Positions 22,599-34,819 are shown, numbered from the stretch's first letter. The stretch: 64,000 bases of DNA from Corydoras sp. C115 (GCA_019802505.1 JAFMOC010000199.1:310001-374000); one strand, 5' to 3'. Notes: generated by a model from the letters alone, not told the origin. Program-made: numbers and translations.

Positions 22599-23658
22599 CT
22601 GCAGATAAGTTTTTAAATTCAATTTATAATATACAATAGTCTTATAAGACCTTAAATTTGGTTCAGAGCTATATTGAAGAAACACTTAATTTGAAAACAC
22701 TTGAATGTCTTTCAGTAAAACAGTAAATTCTTCAAAAAAAAAAAACTTTAGAATGCAATATTCCAAATTATCATGCACAACAGAGTTGAACTGAAATCTT
22801 TTGAACTTGCAGCATTAAGAGGTCACATCAAAAACCTTTCACTTACAAACATCCTAACTGGCCAAGTTACATGTTCACATGGGACACCTTCTTTGCTGCC
22901 ACATCCAAAATCTTTGCACTGTTTGAACTTTGGAATTTTTGGAGACTTTCTGCTTGAATTTCTTTGCAGTATGTCAGAACAGCCTCCCAGAAATGCTGTT
23001 TTAATGTGAATAGCATCCTACTTCATAGATTCTCTCATTTTATGCTCATATCAACCAATGACACAAGCATAGCTGCCTTAGCTTTCTGCTATAAGGCTAT
23101 GACACTGACACTGTGGTTGAATAGTGGGTTTATGCACCACTGCAAGCTCTTGAAGGATCCTACATCCTACATACACTGTTTTCCCTGTGTGTGTGATTGT
23201 ACACAATTTAACAGCAAGCAAAACTCCCTTCAAATAAATGCATGAGAGTCAGGATGTAGCCTTCAAGGTCCTGGGATTTATTGAAGTGTGAATTCATGCA
23301 CCAAATGAATAGGAGTGAATCTACAGAAATAGGTATGTACACAATACATCATAAGCAATAAGGCAGAACACTACACCTTGTAGTTCGTGGGACTCCAGCG
23401 GCACCAGCAGCTTCAAAGAACTGTTTGTGAAATATGGAATGTTTTCATACATTGTTCAAGGCATTGCACTATTTAAGGCTTTTTAGAACCAGAGATTAAT
23501 TTCAGTTAACAAAAGATCCCTGAGACAGAATACCATCCATGAGTTTAAATGAGAAATAAAAAATAAATTTTTATGACACTTTAGTTAAAACCAACATGCA
23601 TAATAATTTGGAACACAGTGGATACTAAAGTGAGTACACCTTTCACATTTTTGTAAAT
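22599..23658 (-). other. dscam last intron, 3' end
   Basis: Intron DNA next to the terminal exon. It is AT-rich in its first part. No transposon or coding recognised. Confidence 0.6.
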
Positions 23659-23670
23659 AATTTATTGTAT

Positions 23671-24036
23671 CGGTGGCACGGTGGCTTAGTGGTTAGCATG
23701 TTCGCCTCCCAGCGCTAGGGATTCCCAGTTCGAATCCCCATCTGGGTGGAGTTTCCATGTTCTCCCCGTGTCTGCGTGGGTTTCCTACGGGTTCTCCAGT
23801 TTCCTCCCACAGTCCTAAAACATGGATCAAGTCAATTGAATTCTCAAAATTGCCCCATATAGAGTGTGTCTGTGTGAGTGAGTGTGTGCCCAGCGATAGA
23901 TTGGCGCCCTGTCCTGGGTCTATCTGCCCAGCGCCCGAGACGTTCTCCCCTGGATGGGCATGGGGAATCCCATGGATGGGCATGGGGAACCGCGGCCCTA
24001 ATAGAGGATAAAGCAGGAGATAAGAATGAATGAATG
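23671..24036 (+). mobile_element. V-SINE copy C, full length with target duplication
   Basis: A complete copy: A box TGGCTTAGTGG, B-box region AGTTCGAATCC, V-domain core, and a 3' end in (GAAT)n. The 12-bp duplication AATTTATTGTAT is perfect (23659-23670 and 24037-24048). A short internal repeat of CCATGGATGGGCATGGGGAA near 23940-23990 lengthens it slightly. It is antisense to dscam. Confidence 0.95.
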
Positions 24037-24107
24037 AATTTATTGTATCATTTAACTGGATAACACCTAAGAAATTTAAGGAGTTATTTCTTTGTTTGCA
24101 TTAGAAC

Positions 24108-26667
24108 TGTGACGCACATGCTGCGTTGGTGAATGTGAGCATTCCGAACAGCCACACGAGACGAAGTGTAAAGTTCTTTATTTAAGTGTAAAGAGCTTTA
24201 TTTCCACTACGAAAAAGAACTGAAAGAAAACCTGGCTCGATGGCCGAAACAAACAAAACACAGAACAATAACAATAAAGTGAATTGAAATCAAGGCGATG
24301 GTACCGAAGGATGAGGCGAGAGGATCGTAAACCAGGAACGGAGCAAGAGGTCAGAACACAGATGATCAGAACAGGAGAACGCTGGATTGGACACTGATAC
24401 ACGAAGGTATGGTCAGACAATCTGGCAACGCGGTAGAGGAACTTGGGGGTATTTATAGGAAGTGATGAAATGAAGAGGGTGTGGCAGACGGGAAATAGGA
24501 GATGGTGACAGCACCCCCCCCCCTCAATGACCGCCTCCTGGCGGTCCCTTGGGCTTCTCCGGATAAGTTAGGTGAAAATCCTTAATCAATTGGAAGTCGA
24601 GGATAGCTGAACGGGGAACCCAGGATCACTCCTCGGGACCATAACCCTCCCAGTCGACGAGGTACTGGATGACACTACCCCGTCGACAGGAATCCAGAAG
24701 GCGGTGGACCATGTAGGCAGGACCACAGTTGATGACCCGGGCGGGCGGTGCGGGTCTGGTAGGAGGGCAAAGAGGAGAAGTGCGTAAGGGTTTAATCTGT
24801 GAGACGTGGAACGTAGGGTGAATCCTCATGTGCGAGGGAAGGAATAGGCTGATGGCCGTGGGACTGATGATCCTGGCAATGCGGTAGGGACCAATGAAAT
24901 GGGGTGCCAGCTTGCATGAGGTAGAGCGAAGAGGAATGTTTTTTGCAGAAATTGTCCTGGTTTGTAACAGCGATGGCGATTGGCCAGGCGCTCCATTCTC
25001 CTTTGAGCCTTTTGAAGAGCGATCTTGGTCAGCCTCCAGATTCTTTTGAAGCGACGCATGTGACGAGTTAACGAGGGGACCGCTATCTCAAGTTCCTTCT
25101 CAGGAAAGAGACGAGGTTGGTAACCCAGGGAAACTCCGAAGGGGGAGCGTCCAGTAGCCGCAGATTGGTGAGAATTTATGGCATATTCCACCAGGGAAGG
25201 TGGAAGACCTAGGGTTGCGCTCTGAGACTCGTCGCAAGGTGGCCTCAACTTCTTGATTAGCTCTCTCGGACTGGCCGTTTGACTGGGGGTGGAAGCCGGA
25301 AGAGAGGCTGACAGAGGCTCTTCTGGCAGAGAAGATCAGAATGTCATCTAGGTAGACGAAGACAAAATGATCGAGGAAATCCCGGAGCACATCATTGACA
25401 AGGTTTTGGAAGACCGCAGAAGCAGGAGCATTAGTCAGCCCAAATGGAAGTACGCAGTACTCAAAGTGGCCACTGGGGGTGTTAAAAGCAGTCTTCCATT
25501 CATCCCTCTCCCGGATCTGAATTAGATGGTATGCATTACGTAGATCCAGTTTGGTAAATACATTGGCATAATGAATGGCCTCAAACATATTGGAGATTAG
25601 GGGAAGAGGATACTTGTTTCTAACAGTTATCGCGTTGAGACCGCAGTAATCAATGCAGGGCCTTCGAGTGCCGTCCTTCTTTTCCACTAAAAAGAACCCC
25701 GCTCCAAGGGGCAAAGAGGATGGACGGATATGCCCCGCAGCCAGGCATTCGGTGATGTAAACCTCCATAGCCTCCCGTTCAGGTCTACTGAGGGAATACT
25801 GGCGTGTCGACGGTAGGGGAGCCCCGGGAAGCTGGTCAATGGCGCAATCATATGGTCGATGAGGTGGCAGGGTCTTGGAGCACTCCTTATCGAATACTTC
25901 CTGTAGGTGATGATAAACGGAGGGAACGGTAGTGAGGTCGATATGAGCCGGAACTGAGGCAGCAGGAGATGAGACGTGGGTATGGGCGCCGCCCAAAAAA
26001 CTCTCATGGCATTGCTCACTCCACTGGGTTACGGTGTTATGTCTCCAGTCAAATGTGGGAGAGTGTTGTTGTAGCCAAGGAAACCCAAGCACCACTGGAT
26101 GACAGACAATCTGATGGATTTCATATAGTTACCCGCCTTGGCCATGCGAACCGATGAAGTCGTGTGAGTGATGTGAGCTAGGGTTTTACCATCCAAGGAG
26201 ATACAGCCGCTGTCGGTGGAGCAGTCGAGAGCTGCGTAACTTGCCAGGTAAGTTCGCGCACTTGAAAAAGTAATTCCTGGTTCTGTTCCAAAAGACTCAT
26301 CAGAAGGTTCTCATGTCGGTTGAGTCTTTCCTGATTCTCAGTCGGCGAAGCCGCGGTGCGGTTAGCTTCGGACATGCGCTCATTCGGTTGCTCCATAGTG
26401 GCCAGATTGTGCTGTGATGCGCATGTGGCGTTGGTGAATGTGAGCGTTCCGAACAGCCACACGAGACGAAGCGTAAAGTTAAGAGCTTTATTTACACTAC
26501 GAAAAAGAACTGAAAGAAAACCTGGCTCGATGGCTGAAACAAACAAAACACAGAACAATAACAATAAAGTGAATCTAAATCAAGGCGACGGTACCGAAGG
26601 ACGAGGCGAGAGGATCGTAAACCAGGAACGGAGCAGGAGATCAGAACACAGATAATCAGAACAGGAG
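24108..26667 (-). mobile_element. Ty3/gypsy chromodomain element with internal deletions
   Basis: The 3' LTR is 24108-24510. The 5' LTR is 26413-26667, truncated on its U3 side where L1 sequence begins. A polypurine tract (GAGGGGGGGGGGTGC on the minus strand, 24511-24525) precedes the 3' LTR. Sense AATAAA lies in both LTRs. The gag ATG (26396) follows the 5' LTR after only 16 bases. Most of gag, RNase H and the integrase N-half are missing. Confidence 0.9.
24620..26396 (-). pseudogene. Gypsy gag-pol remnant (gag start, RT, integrase end, chromodomain)
   Basis: The gag start, MEQPNERMSEANRTAASPTE, has a coiled-coil-like Gln/Leu stretch and stops after about 73 residues. Then come protease end LGFPWLQQHSPTFDW and RT from SLSRPEREAMEVYI through FFLVEKKDGTRRPCIDYCGL and PFGLTNAP to VYLDDILIF. 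At that point the frame jumps straight to integrase FHPQSNGQSERANQEVE, so the RT end, RNase H and integrase zinc and first catalytic region are deleted in frame. After a frameshift come IHPTFHVSQIKPL and a chromodomain, YLVDWEGYGPEE. Confidence 0.88.
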
Positions 26668-28784
26668 AAAGTTGCCAATTAATGAAAGAGGGATGTTACC
26701 CCATCTTTGAATATCAGATGAGATCTTTGAAATGAGAGTGAAATAAGCAGATGCCAGTCAAGATAAAGAACGAGTCACGTTAATACCTAGGTATTTAAAT
26801 CCAGACGGACTAAATTGAAAATGTAAATCTGACTGCTGAAGATGACATGCAGCAATATTAATAGGAAAACACTCACTTTTCCCCAGATTTACCTAGATGT
26901 ACCAAAGTTCTCCAGAATACCCAAAACAGCAGGAATGGATTGCGTGGGATTAGTCATATATAATAACAAATCATCTGCATACAGCAATAATTTATATTGA
27001 ATATCATTACGAATGATTCCTCTGAATAAAGGGGAAGCTCTTAATGTAATAGAAAGAGGCTCAATAGCAATGTCAAGTTTGGGAAGGTCGGATGAATGTT
27101 TAGAGTAAATTATATTAAACAGTGTACGAGTATTAAAAAACATTGGACATCCTTTAATAAAACCATTCTGCTCTTCAGAAATTATATGAGGAAGCACATC
27201 CTCTATACGGGATGCAATCACTTTAGCCAACACCTTAACATCAGCATTGAGCAGAGATAGTGGTCTGTCATAACCACAAGATGCTGTCCCTTTTCAGAAG
27301 GAGAGCGATAGTGGCTTGTGTCATAGTTGGCGGTAATGAACCACTTTCTACCAATTCATTAAATACAGATAAACGAAGCGCAGCCAATTTACTAATAAAT
27401 GTTTTCTGGAGAAATTGCAATTCTGGAGAAGGGTTCTGTGCATGGTCTTGATCCAAGTTACTAATTTTAGATGAAAGTTCTCAAAGCCTTGCATAAATCT
27501 TTTTATTACAAAGGGCAGAGTAAGAAATTATTGGCCTCTAAGATAGCGTTTGAGTGTTTCTCATAGCAGTGAGTATGAAGCCCTGTCTTATTGATTAAAA
27601 GACAAGAACTCATCAATCAAATTAGAAATTATTTCACAAAATTTCTTGTCTGCTAGAAGAAGAGAGTTAAATCTCTATAGTGGTGGGCTACGTTTATACA
27701 TAGAAAATTTAATGTCTAATACTAACGGAGAATGGTCAGATATTACAATACTCAAATAGTCAGAAGAAGTTACACAATGATTTAGCTTACTATCGATAAA
27801 AAAGTAATCAATTCTGGAATATGAATGATGCACCTGAGAAAAAAGGATTTTTTTTTTGGTAGAGGGATTAGGGGATATCTACAGATCAACAAGACCATTC
27901 TGTTTCATGAAATCAGCAAATGTTAGACATAGCAGATCGACTCAGATTGTGAGGATTAGATCGGTCCAAGATTGGGTCAATAACACAATTTAGGTCCCCA
28001 CCAAGTTAGTATTTAAGTAGGGAATTCTACTCAATAGTCTATTGGCAAATTCAGCATCATCAAAATTCGGGGCATAAATATTTACCAGCAATATCGTCTT
28101 CTGCATTAGGGTACCAGCAACAAAGAGGTACCTGCCATTCTTATCTGCAATAACATCAGTGAGAGAGAACTGAACTTTTCTGTTAATTAAAATGGCAACT
28201 CCCCTAGCTTTTGTATTAAAGTTTGAATGAAAAACTTGACTTGACCCAAGGACAATATAACCTATAGTGATATTTAGTTTGAAGATGGGTCTCCTGCAAA
28301 AATCCTAAATCAGCGTTTAAATGTTTTAAATGTGTAAAAACCTTAGATCTCTTAACTGGATTACCTATATCCCTGATGTTCCAACTAATAAATCTGAAAG
28401 GTGTGCCTGACCCAGCAATGTTGGGATCAATATTGCCACTAACCATTTATTTAAAAAAAGAAAATGTAAATTTTCGCAGAAAGCCAAGCCAAGGCGCAGT
28501 CGTGCTGTATGAACCAGGCCGTACTGAGCGCCTTTAATCCCACAAAGCTGCCGACTCACCTCGTTGAATGCAGCCCAAGCCCAAGCTATCTTGACAGTGT
28601 AGTCAGGGAAGACTGAGATGCTCGAGTCTCCGGCTTTAATCTGACAGAGCTCTCTGGCATGGCGCAAATTGTAGACACATTCACTGTGATAATGGAACCT
28701 GCACACAATCGCTCGTGGCCGATCACCAGGCTTGGGATTGGGTTGGAGGGTTCGGTGGGACCGGTCCATAAGTGGTTTTTTTTC
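26668..28784 (-). pseudogene. L1 LINE, ORF1 end and ORF2 (3' half of the split copy)
   Basis: From high to low coordinates: the ORF1 C-terminal domain, LMDRSHRTLQPNPKPGDRPR and AWAAFNEVSRQL. Then the ORF2 start (28446, RFISWNIRDIGNPVKRSKVF, LNADLGFLQETHL), decayed endonuclease, and RT pieces VIASRIEDVLPHIISEEQNG and LLLYADDLLLY. An internal deletion removes RT between about 27110 and 27060. It ends at 26668 in IPLSLIGN, where the gypsy 5' LTR begins. The 5' part of ORF1 lies at 35817-36312, separated by later insertions. Confidence 0.85.
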
Positions 28785-29571
28785 TAGACTGATTTTTGAT
28801 TCTTGGAAAGGCAAAAGAACACGCCGATGCAAGATGGCCGTCTCAACTGGTTTATTGAGAACAAAGAGAATTTCTGGACACCGTCAGGAAGTAATGCTGG
28901 CCAGCGGTGTGCCCATTCAGCTTTCAGGTGCTAAGTACGCCTTCAGGTCTGAGTGAGAGAGAGCCCACTCAAGGGTTACCTGTGTATATGTTGTTACGTC
29001 TAGTTCCCGCCCCTTAACTCCCTAAGACAATCGCAGATTACCCCCTAGGTTTTAAATCGGCCAATCCTAGCCCAGTATTTTGGTTCGAATCTGTGGCGGC
29101 AAAATCAGAGGAGCCCTTTGTTTGTCTTTCGGCCATATTGGGACTCTCATTATGTATAAGAAATTTAAAATTTCTGACAATTCCCCCTATGGGAGCACCT
29201 ATATGCTCTCATAAATAAATTTTTAATTAAATATTCCACGGCCATAAATTTTAAACCAGACTTTACAAGTTACCATTTCAAAAAGTTTGCACGTTATTGT
29301 ACCCCCCTCTAACTAACACCCCTCGTGACGGTGCTCAACAAATTACATGGCCTTATAGGCTGAAAACACAACACTGAAAACAAACTTTAATTATGCTTAT
29401 AGAAGCGGTCTGCCCATTCAGCTTTCAGGTGCTAAGTACGCCTTCAGGTCTGAGTGAGAGAGAGCCCACTCAAGGGTTACCTGTGTATATATTGTTACGT
29501 CTAGTTCCCGCCCCTTAACTCCCTAAGCCAATCGCAGATTACCCCCTAGGTTTTAAATCGGCCAATCCAAG
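28785..29571 (-). mobile_element. Deleted LTR element inside L1, left part
   Basis: The 3' LTR is at 28785-29181 (minus-strand TGTCAGAAATTTTAAATT...). It is preceded on the sense strand by the polypurine tract ATAGGGGGAAT at 29182-29192. About 210 bases of interior follow, then a second LTR from about 29404 lacking its R/U5 end. That LTR is interrupted at 29571 by the gypsy element and continues at 35702-35816. Sense AATAAA is present near 28857. No coding is left. Confidence 0.75.
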
Positions 29572-29731
29572 TGTTACGATGGGGGGAATAATAGGAGCCA
29601 AGATACAGGGGAGTAGTGGCAGGGTGACAGATGCCACTAAAACGGCGTATGTATATATAAATCTATATGTCTCTATATATAAATATATATATATGAGTAT
29701 AAGATATGTAATAATAATAATATATAATTAG

Positions 29732-29771
<40 letters not shown>

Positions 29772-30541
29772 TCGGCACTCCCGCGGCGCGCTGGGAGTTC
29801 CGCACAAAACGTCCCGACCGAGGTTCAAACCGGCGGCCTGTGACGTACGAGCCACTGAACCAACCCGATGCACCACCTAGGCTTAACGGAAGAGGGCGCG
29901 AGGCGCGTTCTAGCCCCTATGGCAGCCGAGCGGTAGAAAGAAACCGAAACTCAAAAACCTCCGCTAAAGCGAGGCGCACATATCGCGCTAAACCAAAAGA
30001 AATAAATAAATAAAGAGCAGCTGAAAACGCTGCCTCCGCGACCGCGGCGCAAAACCCGAACCGAACCGACGCGGGTGTGACGTCACCGAGTGATGCACAC
30101 ACGTCTTCCCTGATCCCCTACTCTGAACCCGAACGCTGTGCTCTCGAGCACCCTGCCGCCTCCGTGGATGAGCGGCGTTCGATCAGACGCGTTATCTGAA
30201 CACAATAATAATGTACACACAGGGTAGAAGTAATCGTGATATTGCCCCAGGGCGTACCCCGGCAACCAATATCATAGGACAGTGGGAATATAATGTAAGA
30301 AGAAGGCCCACTGTTAATTCAACATTGGGCATAACTCCAACGACCACACCCTGCGCGTGAAAAAGGCGACGGCGTGGCGAGGAAGCGCCGCCACAGGTCG
30401 TGTTAAATAAGGACGCTAGCAGCTGGGTCTCGCCAGACCTGATTGCCGCTGTGCCTCCTGGGAGTTGGAGTCTTACTCCTGACGAGGCGAGATGGCGGCG
30501 TGCGTCTCTGTCGCCCCCCTGTGGCGACACGGCCTGTGACA
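29572..30541 (-). repeat. Gypsy 3' LTR (970 bp)
   Basis: Bounded by the polypurine tract at 30542 on the sense-upstream side. Carries the same SINE-like insert at 29733-29882. Two CpGs inside its A and B boxes have become TpG or CpA relative to the other LTR, consistent with methylation decay after insertion. Confidence 0.92.
29733..29882 (-). mobile_element. tRNA-like SINE inside the gypsy 3' LTR
   Basis: Same insert at the same LTR position as 34926-35072. The A box reads TGGTGCATCGG (29875-29865) and the B box GGTTTGAACCT (29831-29821), each one CpG transition away. Presence in both LTRs means it entered the element before the last retrotransposition. Confidence 0.55.
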
Positions 30542-33500
30542 GTACCCCCCCCTCTAGGGGCGGCTCCCGACGACCCCATTCCAGCAGCCCGGTTGCGTCT
30601 GAACTCCCGGATGAGTTCAGGGTCTAGGATGTTGCGGGCCGGAACCCAGGAGCACTCCTCTGGGCCATAGCCCTCCCAGTCGACAAGGTACTGGGTGGAG
30701 CCCTGGACCTTTCGGGAGTCCAGCAACCCTCGCACTGTGTATGCAGGGCCCCCTGCGATAGTTCGTGGGGGAGGTGGCGAAGTCTGCGGTGCCAAGGTCT
30801 GACATAAATAGGGCTTGAGTCTGGACACGTGGAACGTGGGGTGTATCTTCATGGCTGAAGGCAATTCCAATCTATATGTGACCGGGTTGATGCGTCGGAC
30901 TACCTTGAATGGGCCCACATATTTAGGCGCCAGCTTGCCGGCTCGCCCCTTCAAGGGAATGTCGCGGGAGGACAACCAGACCCTTTGACCTGGGCGGTAT
31001 GAGGGCCTTGCGCCAAGTACGGCGGCATCGACGCACGTACAGTTGTGGTGCAGGAACCCCTACCTCAGCCTCCTGGTCAGGGAACATGGGTGCAGGATAC
31101 CCAAATTGGCACTCGAATGGGGACATGCCAATTGCTGAATGCCACAGTGTATTATGGGCATATTCAGCCCAAGGCAGAAGCTCTGCCCACGAGCTAGGGT
31201 GGTCGGCCGTGAGGCACCGGAGCATACGGCCTAGCTCCTGGTTGAGCCTTACGGTGGCCCCCAAGGATTGGCCGAATGCCTTCCAGAATTGGCTGGCAAA
31301 CTGAGGGCCCCGGTCAGAGACTATGTCTTGAGGGATCCCATGAGCCCAGACCACATGTTGGACTAGGAGGTCCGCTGTCTCCTTGGCATTGGGCAACTTG
31401 GGTAGAGCCACGAATTTGCTCACCTTGGAGAACCTGTCTACCAGCACCAGGATAACTGTTATTTTTGGACGGCGGCAACCCCGTTATAAAATCTAGGGTG
31501 ATGTGAGACCAAGGCCGCGAGGGAACTGGGAGAGGGCGTAATAGACCGGGGGTGCGCCCCCGGGGGGTCTTGCTGCGGGCACACGTTTCACATGCTGCCA
31601 CAAACTCTCGGACGGAGCTCTCCATCCCTGGTCACCAAAACCTGCGTTGCAGAAACTCCAGGGTTCTGGTGACCCCTGGATGGGCCGAAAATGGGGACGA
31701 ATGCCCCCATTCTAGCACTTTCCTGCGGAGTTCCGGCTGGACGAATAACCGGCCTGGTGTATTGCCGCCAGGTCCTGGGTTCCGCTGGAGGGCCTCCTTT
31801 ACCTGTGCCTCAATGGACCAGGTCAGGGCTGCCACGACACGGGGTTGTGGCAAGATGTGTTCGGGGTCCGGGTTGGACTCCTTCTCTCCCTGAGACCACA
31901 GCCGTGAGAGAGCGTCCGGCTTGGCATTTTTAGAGCCCGGCCTATAGGTCAGTGTAAAGGCAAAGCGCTCAAAGAAAAGTGACCAGCGGGCTTGCCGGGC
32001 ATTGAGACGCTTCGCCTGCTGAACATAGGCCAGGTTTTTGTGGTCTGTCCAGACCAGAAACGGGTATTTGGCTCCCTCTAGCCAGTGCCTCCACTCCTCG
32101 AGTGCCAACTTCACTGCCAACAGTTCTCGGTCCCCTACCGGGTAATTGCGCTCGGCGGGGGTTAGCCAACGGGAGAAGTAGGCACAGGAGTGAAGTTTGG
32201 GGGGGGTCCCAACGCGTTTGGAGAGCACCGCTCCGACCCCTACTTCAGAGGCATCTACCTCCACTATGAAGGGTTCCTCCCGGTCAGGGAGTTGGAGGAC
32301 TGGCGGCTCTGTTAGAGCACCGCTCCGACCCCTACTTCAGAGGCATCTACCTCCACTATGAAGGGTTCCTCCGGGTCAGGGAGTTGGAGGACTGGCGGCT
32401 CTGTTAGCCGAGCCCGGAGGGTATCAAATGCCCGCTGGGCGTCTGGTGGCCATCGAAATGGGCCGGGGGTTTTCCGGGTCAGCGCTGTTAGCGGGGCTGC
32501 TATCACACTGTAATTTCTCACAAATTTTCGGAAGAAATTTGCGAAGCCTAGGAACCGCTGGACCTCCCGGAGTGAAGTTGGACTTGGCCAACCTGTAACG
32601 GCCTGGATCTTGGTCTGATCCATCCTCAGGGTGCCTTGGGATATAATTAATCCCAAGAAGGATACTGTTGAGGTGTGGAAGTTGGACTTCTCCAATTTGA
32701 CATATAGGTGGTTGTCCAGGAGAAGTTGAAGGACACGACGAACATGACCTATGTGCTCCTTGAGTGACCGGCAATAGATCAGGATGTCGTCGAGGTATAC
32801 ATAGGCGTAGCGGTCAAGCGCCTCCCTCAAGACGTCATTGATGAACCGCTGGAAGACGGATGGAGCGTTCATTAAACCAAAAGGCATGACCAGATACTCG
32901 TAATGCCCGGTCGGTGTAAGGAACGCCGTCTTCCATTCATCCCCCTGTCTAATGCGAATCAGGTTGTAGGCGCTGCGAAGGTCCAACTTGGTAAAAATCG
33001 TGGCCTTCTGCAGCGCCTCAAACCCGGTGGACATCAGTGGCAGGGGGTAACGATCCCTGACGGTTATGCTGTTCAACCCGCGGTAATCTATACACGGTCG
33101 TAACGTGCCATCCTTCTTCCCGACAAAGAAGAAGCCTGCTCCCGCGGGTGAGGAGGATGGTCGGATGAAGCCCATGTCCAACGCCTCCTGGATGTAAGTC
33201 TCCATAGCGGTGCGTTCCACGGCATTTAAGGAGAACAGCCTTCCCCTAGGTGGTGACGTGCCGGGGAGGAGGTTAATGGCAGAGTCATGGGCACGGTGAG
33301 GTGGTAGGACGTGGGCTCGAGCAACACTGAACACCTCTCCAAGGTCGTGGTACTCATGCGGAACCTTGGAGAGATTGATGGTGGTGTGTGGGATGGGTGC
33401 TGGGGTCTCCCGACGCAGCAGGCATGCCTCACTATACCGAGGTGCCCAGCCATAAACCGATCGCGATTGCCAATCGATACTCGGGTTATGCTTTTCCAAC

Positions 33501-33865
33501 CATGGGAAACCTAAGATCAGCATGAGCCGGGGAGCCCTGGTGATGTAGAACTCAAGGGTCTCCTCGTGCCCCCCAATGCGAAGGCGGACCTGATGGGTAG
33601 CATGAGTGATGGGGCCTGCCCCTAGCATCCGGCCGTCCAACGCCACCACCGGTATCGGTGCCGGCAGGGTCATGACAGGTAGATCTAAGTTTCTTGCCAG
33701 CTCATAAACAATAAAGTTTCCCGCAGCCCCAGAGTCTACATAGATCCCGACCTCAGACTTAGACTTGTTTCCCCACATTAACTGACCCCTTAAGGTAACG
33801 CCGACGGGGGTAGGTAATTTAGGGCCTAGGTTCCGCCCCCCTGACCGAACCTGTCCCCCGGGCAT
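30430..33865 (-). pseudogene. Gypsy pol: protease, RT, RNase H, integrase, chromodomain
   Basis: In order: protease IYVDSGAAGNFI and LILGFPWLEKHNPSIDW. RT: FFFVGKKDGTLRPCIDYRGL, FGLMNAPSVFQRFINDVL, YVYLDDILIY. RNase H: VEVDASEVGVGAVLSKR and WTDHKNLAYVQQAKRLNARQ. The integrase zinc region is HPGVTRTLEFLQRRFW, then a TGA, then FVAACETCARSK. The core has LVDRFSKVSKF and VSDRGPQFASQFW. The segment that should carry the catalytic Glu (the HPQTNGQ.ER block) is missing, the frame passing from GATVRLN to QELGRMLR. The end has YLVDWEGYGPEECSWVPARN. A 92-bp tandem duplication at 32222-32405 shifts the frame between RT and RNase H. Confidence 0.9.
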
Positions 33866-34700
33866 TTCCCGACGGTCGCGTTGGTCGGGTGCCCCCTAGT
33901 TGCATCGGCTCTTCCCCAGATCCCGATCTCTCGGGGTTACGAGCTGGGGCAGGCCAAGCAGGCCGAGGGCTGAGGGCCCATGTGCGATTGGCCCTTTCCC
34001 TGGCGCGTTGTCGCAGACGTGTGTCTACGCGAATGCACATCTCGTACATATCCGTAAGACGGGTAGGCAGGTCCCGAGTCGCAAGCTCGTCCTTCATATG
34101 CTCACTGAGGCCTTGGTGGAAGATGCCTAGCAAGGAGCCTTCGCACCAGCCGCTCTCCGCAGCCAGGGTGCGGAACTCAAGCACATAATCCGAGGCAGAC
34201 CGCATCCCCTGGGTTAGGGAGAGTAAGCGCGGGCCGGTTTCACGCCCCTCCCTGGGGTTGTAAAAGGTCTGCCGGATCGCTTGACGGAAAGTTCATTCCG
34301 TGGCACACTCACTGGCTTCTGTCTCCCACAGAGCATTGGTCCAGGTTAAGGCTTTGCCAGTTAGTAAAGAGATCATGAAGGCTACCTTAGAACGCTCTGT
34401 GGGAAACCTAGAAGGCTGTTGTTCGATAGCCAGTGAGCATTGGAGCAGGAATCCCCTGCACCATTCTGCCTCCCCAGCAAACCTCTCTGGGGTAGCAATC
34501 TGTGCATCCGCACCCCCGGGAGGGAGCCCAGATGCCCCCACCCTAGATGGTGTCTCAGGCGTGGGAACAGCCTCGGCACGCTGTTCTACAATCAAGGTCA
34601 GCTGCTGCATTATTTGTTTTAGGAGCTGTTCATGGCGGCCGATGGCTGCCCCCTGGAGCTGCAAAGCCTCCCTGATAGGCGGGTCCCCTGTTGGTTCCAT
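33819..34700 (-). pseudogene. Gypsy gag with in-frame stop and no zinc knuckle
   Basis: Starts MEPTGDPPIREALQLQ, 17 bases after the LTR. A helix-rich N-terminus is followed by the capsid-like region FAGEAEWCRGFLLQCSLAIE, SKVAFMISLLTGKALTW and SASDYVLEFRTLAAESGW. A TGA near 34295 interrupts it. The end reads EEPMQLGGTRPTRPSGNARG and runs into the protease region. The CCHC zinc knuckle normally found after MQLG is absent, probably by deletion. Confidence 0.88.
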
Positions 34701-34717
34701 CTATGGCCACGCCGTAC

Positions 34718-34819
34718 TGTTACGATGGGGGGAATAATAGGAGCCAAGATACAGGGGAGTAGTGGCAGGGTGACAGATGCCACTAAAACGGTGTATGTAT
34801 ATATAAATCTATATGTCTC

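Noticed and set aside
23671..23737. Possible tRNA gene from A and B boxes
   Set aside because: The head is only tRNA-like, continues into the V domain and SINE tail, and has no proper acceptor stem or cloverleaf end.
30403..30975. 190-codon frame near the gypsy end as a separate gene
   Set aside because: It is the integrase C-terminus and chromodomain of the gypsy polyprotein, in a shifted frame, and then LTR sequence.
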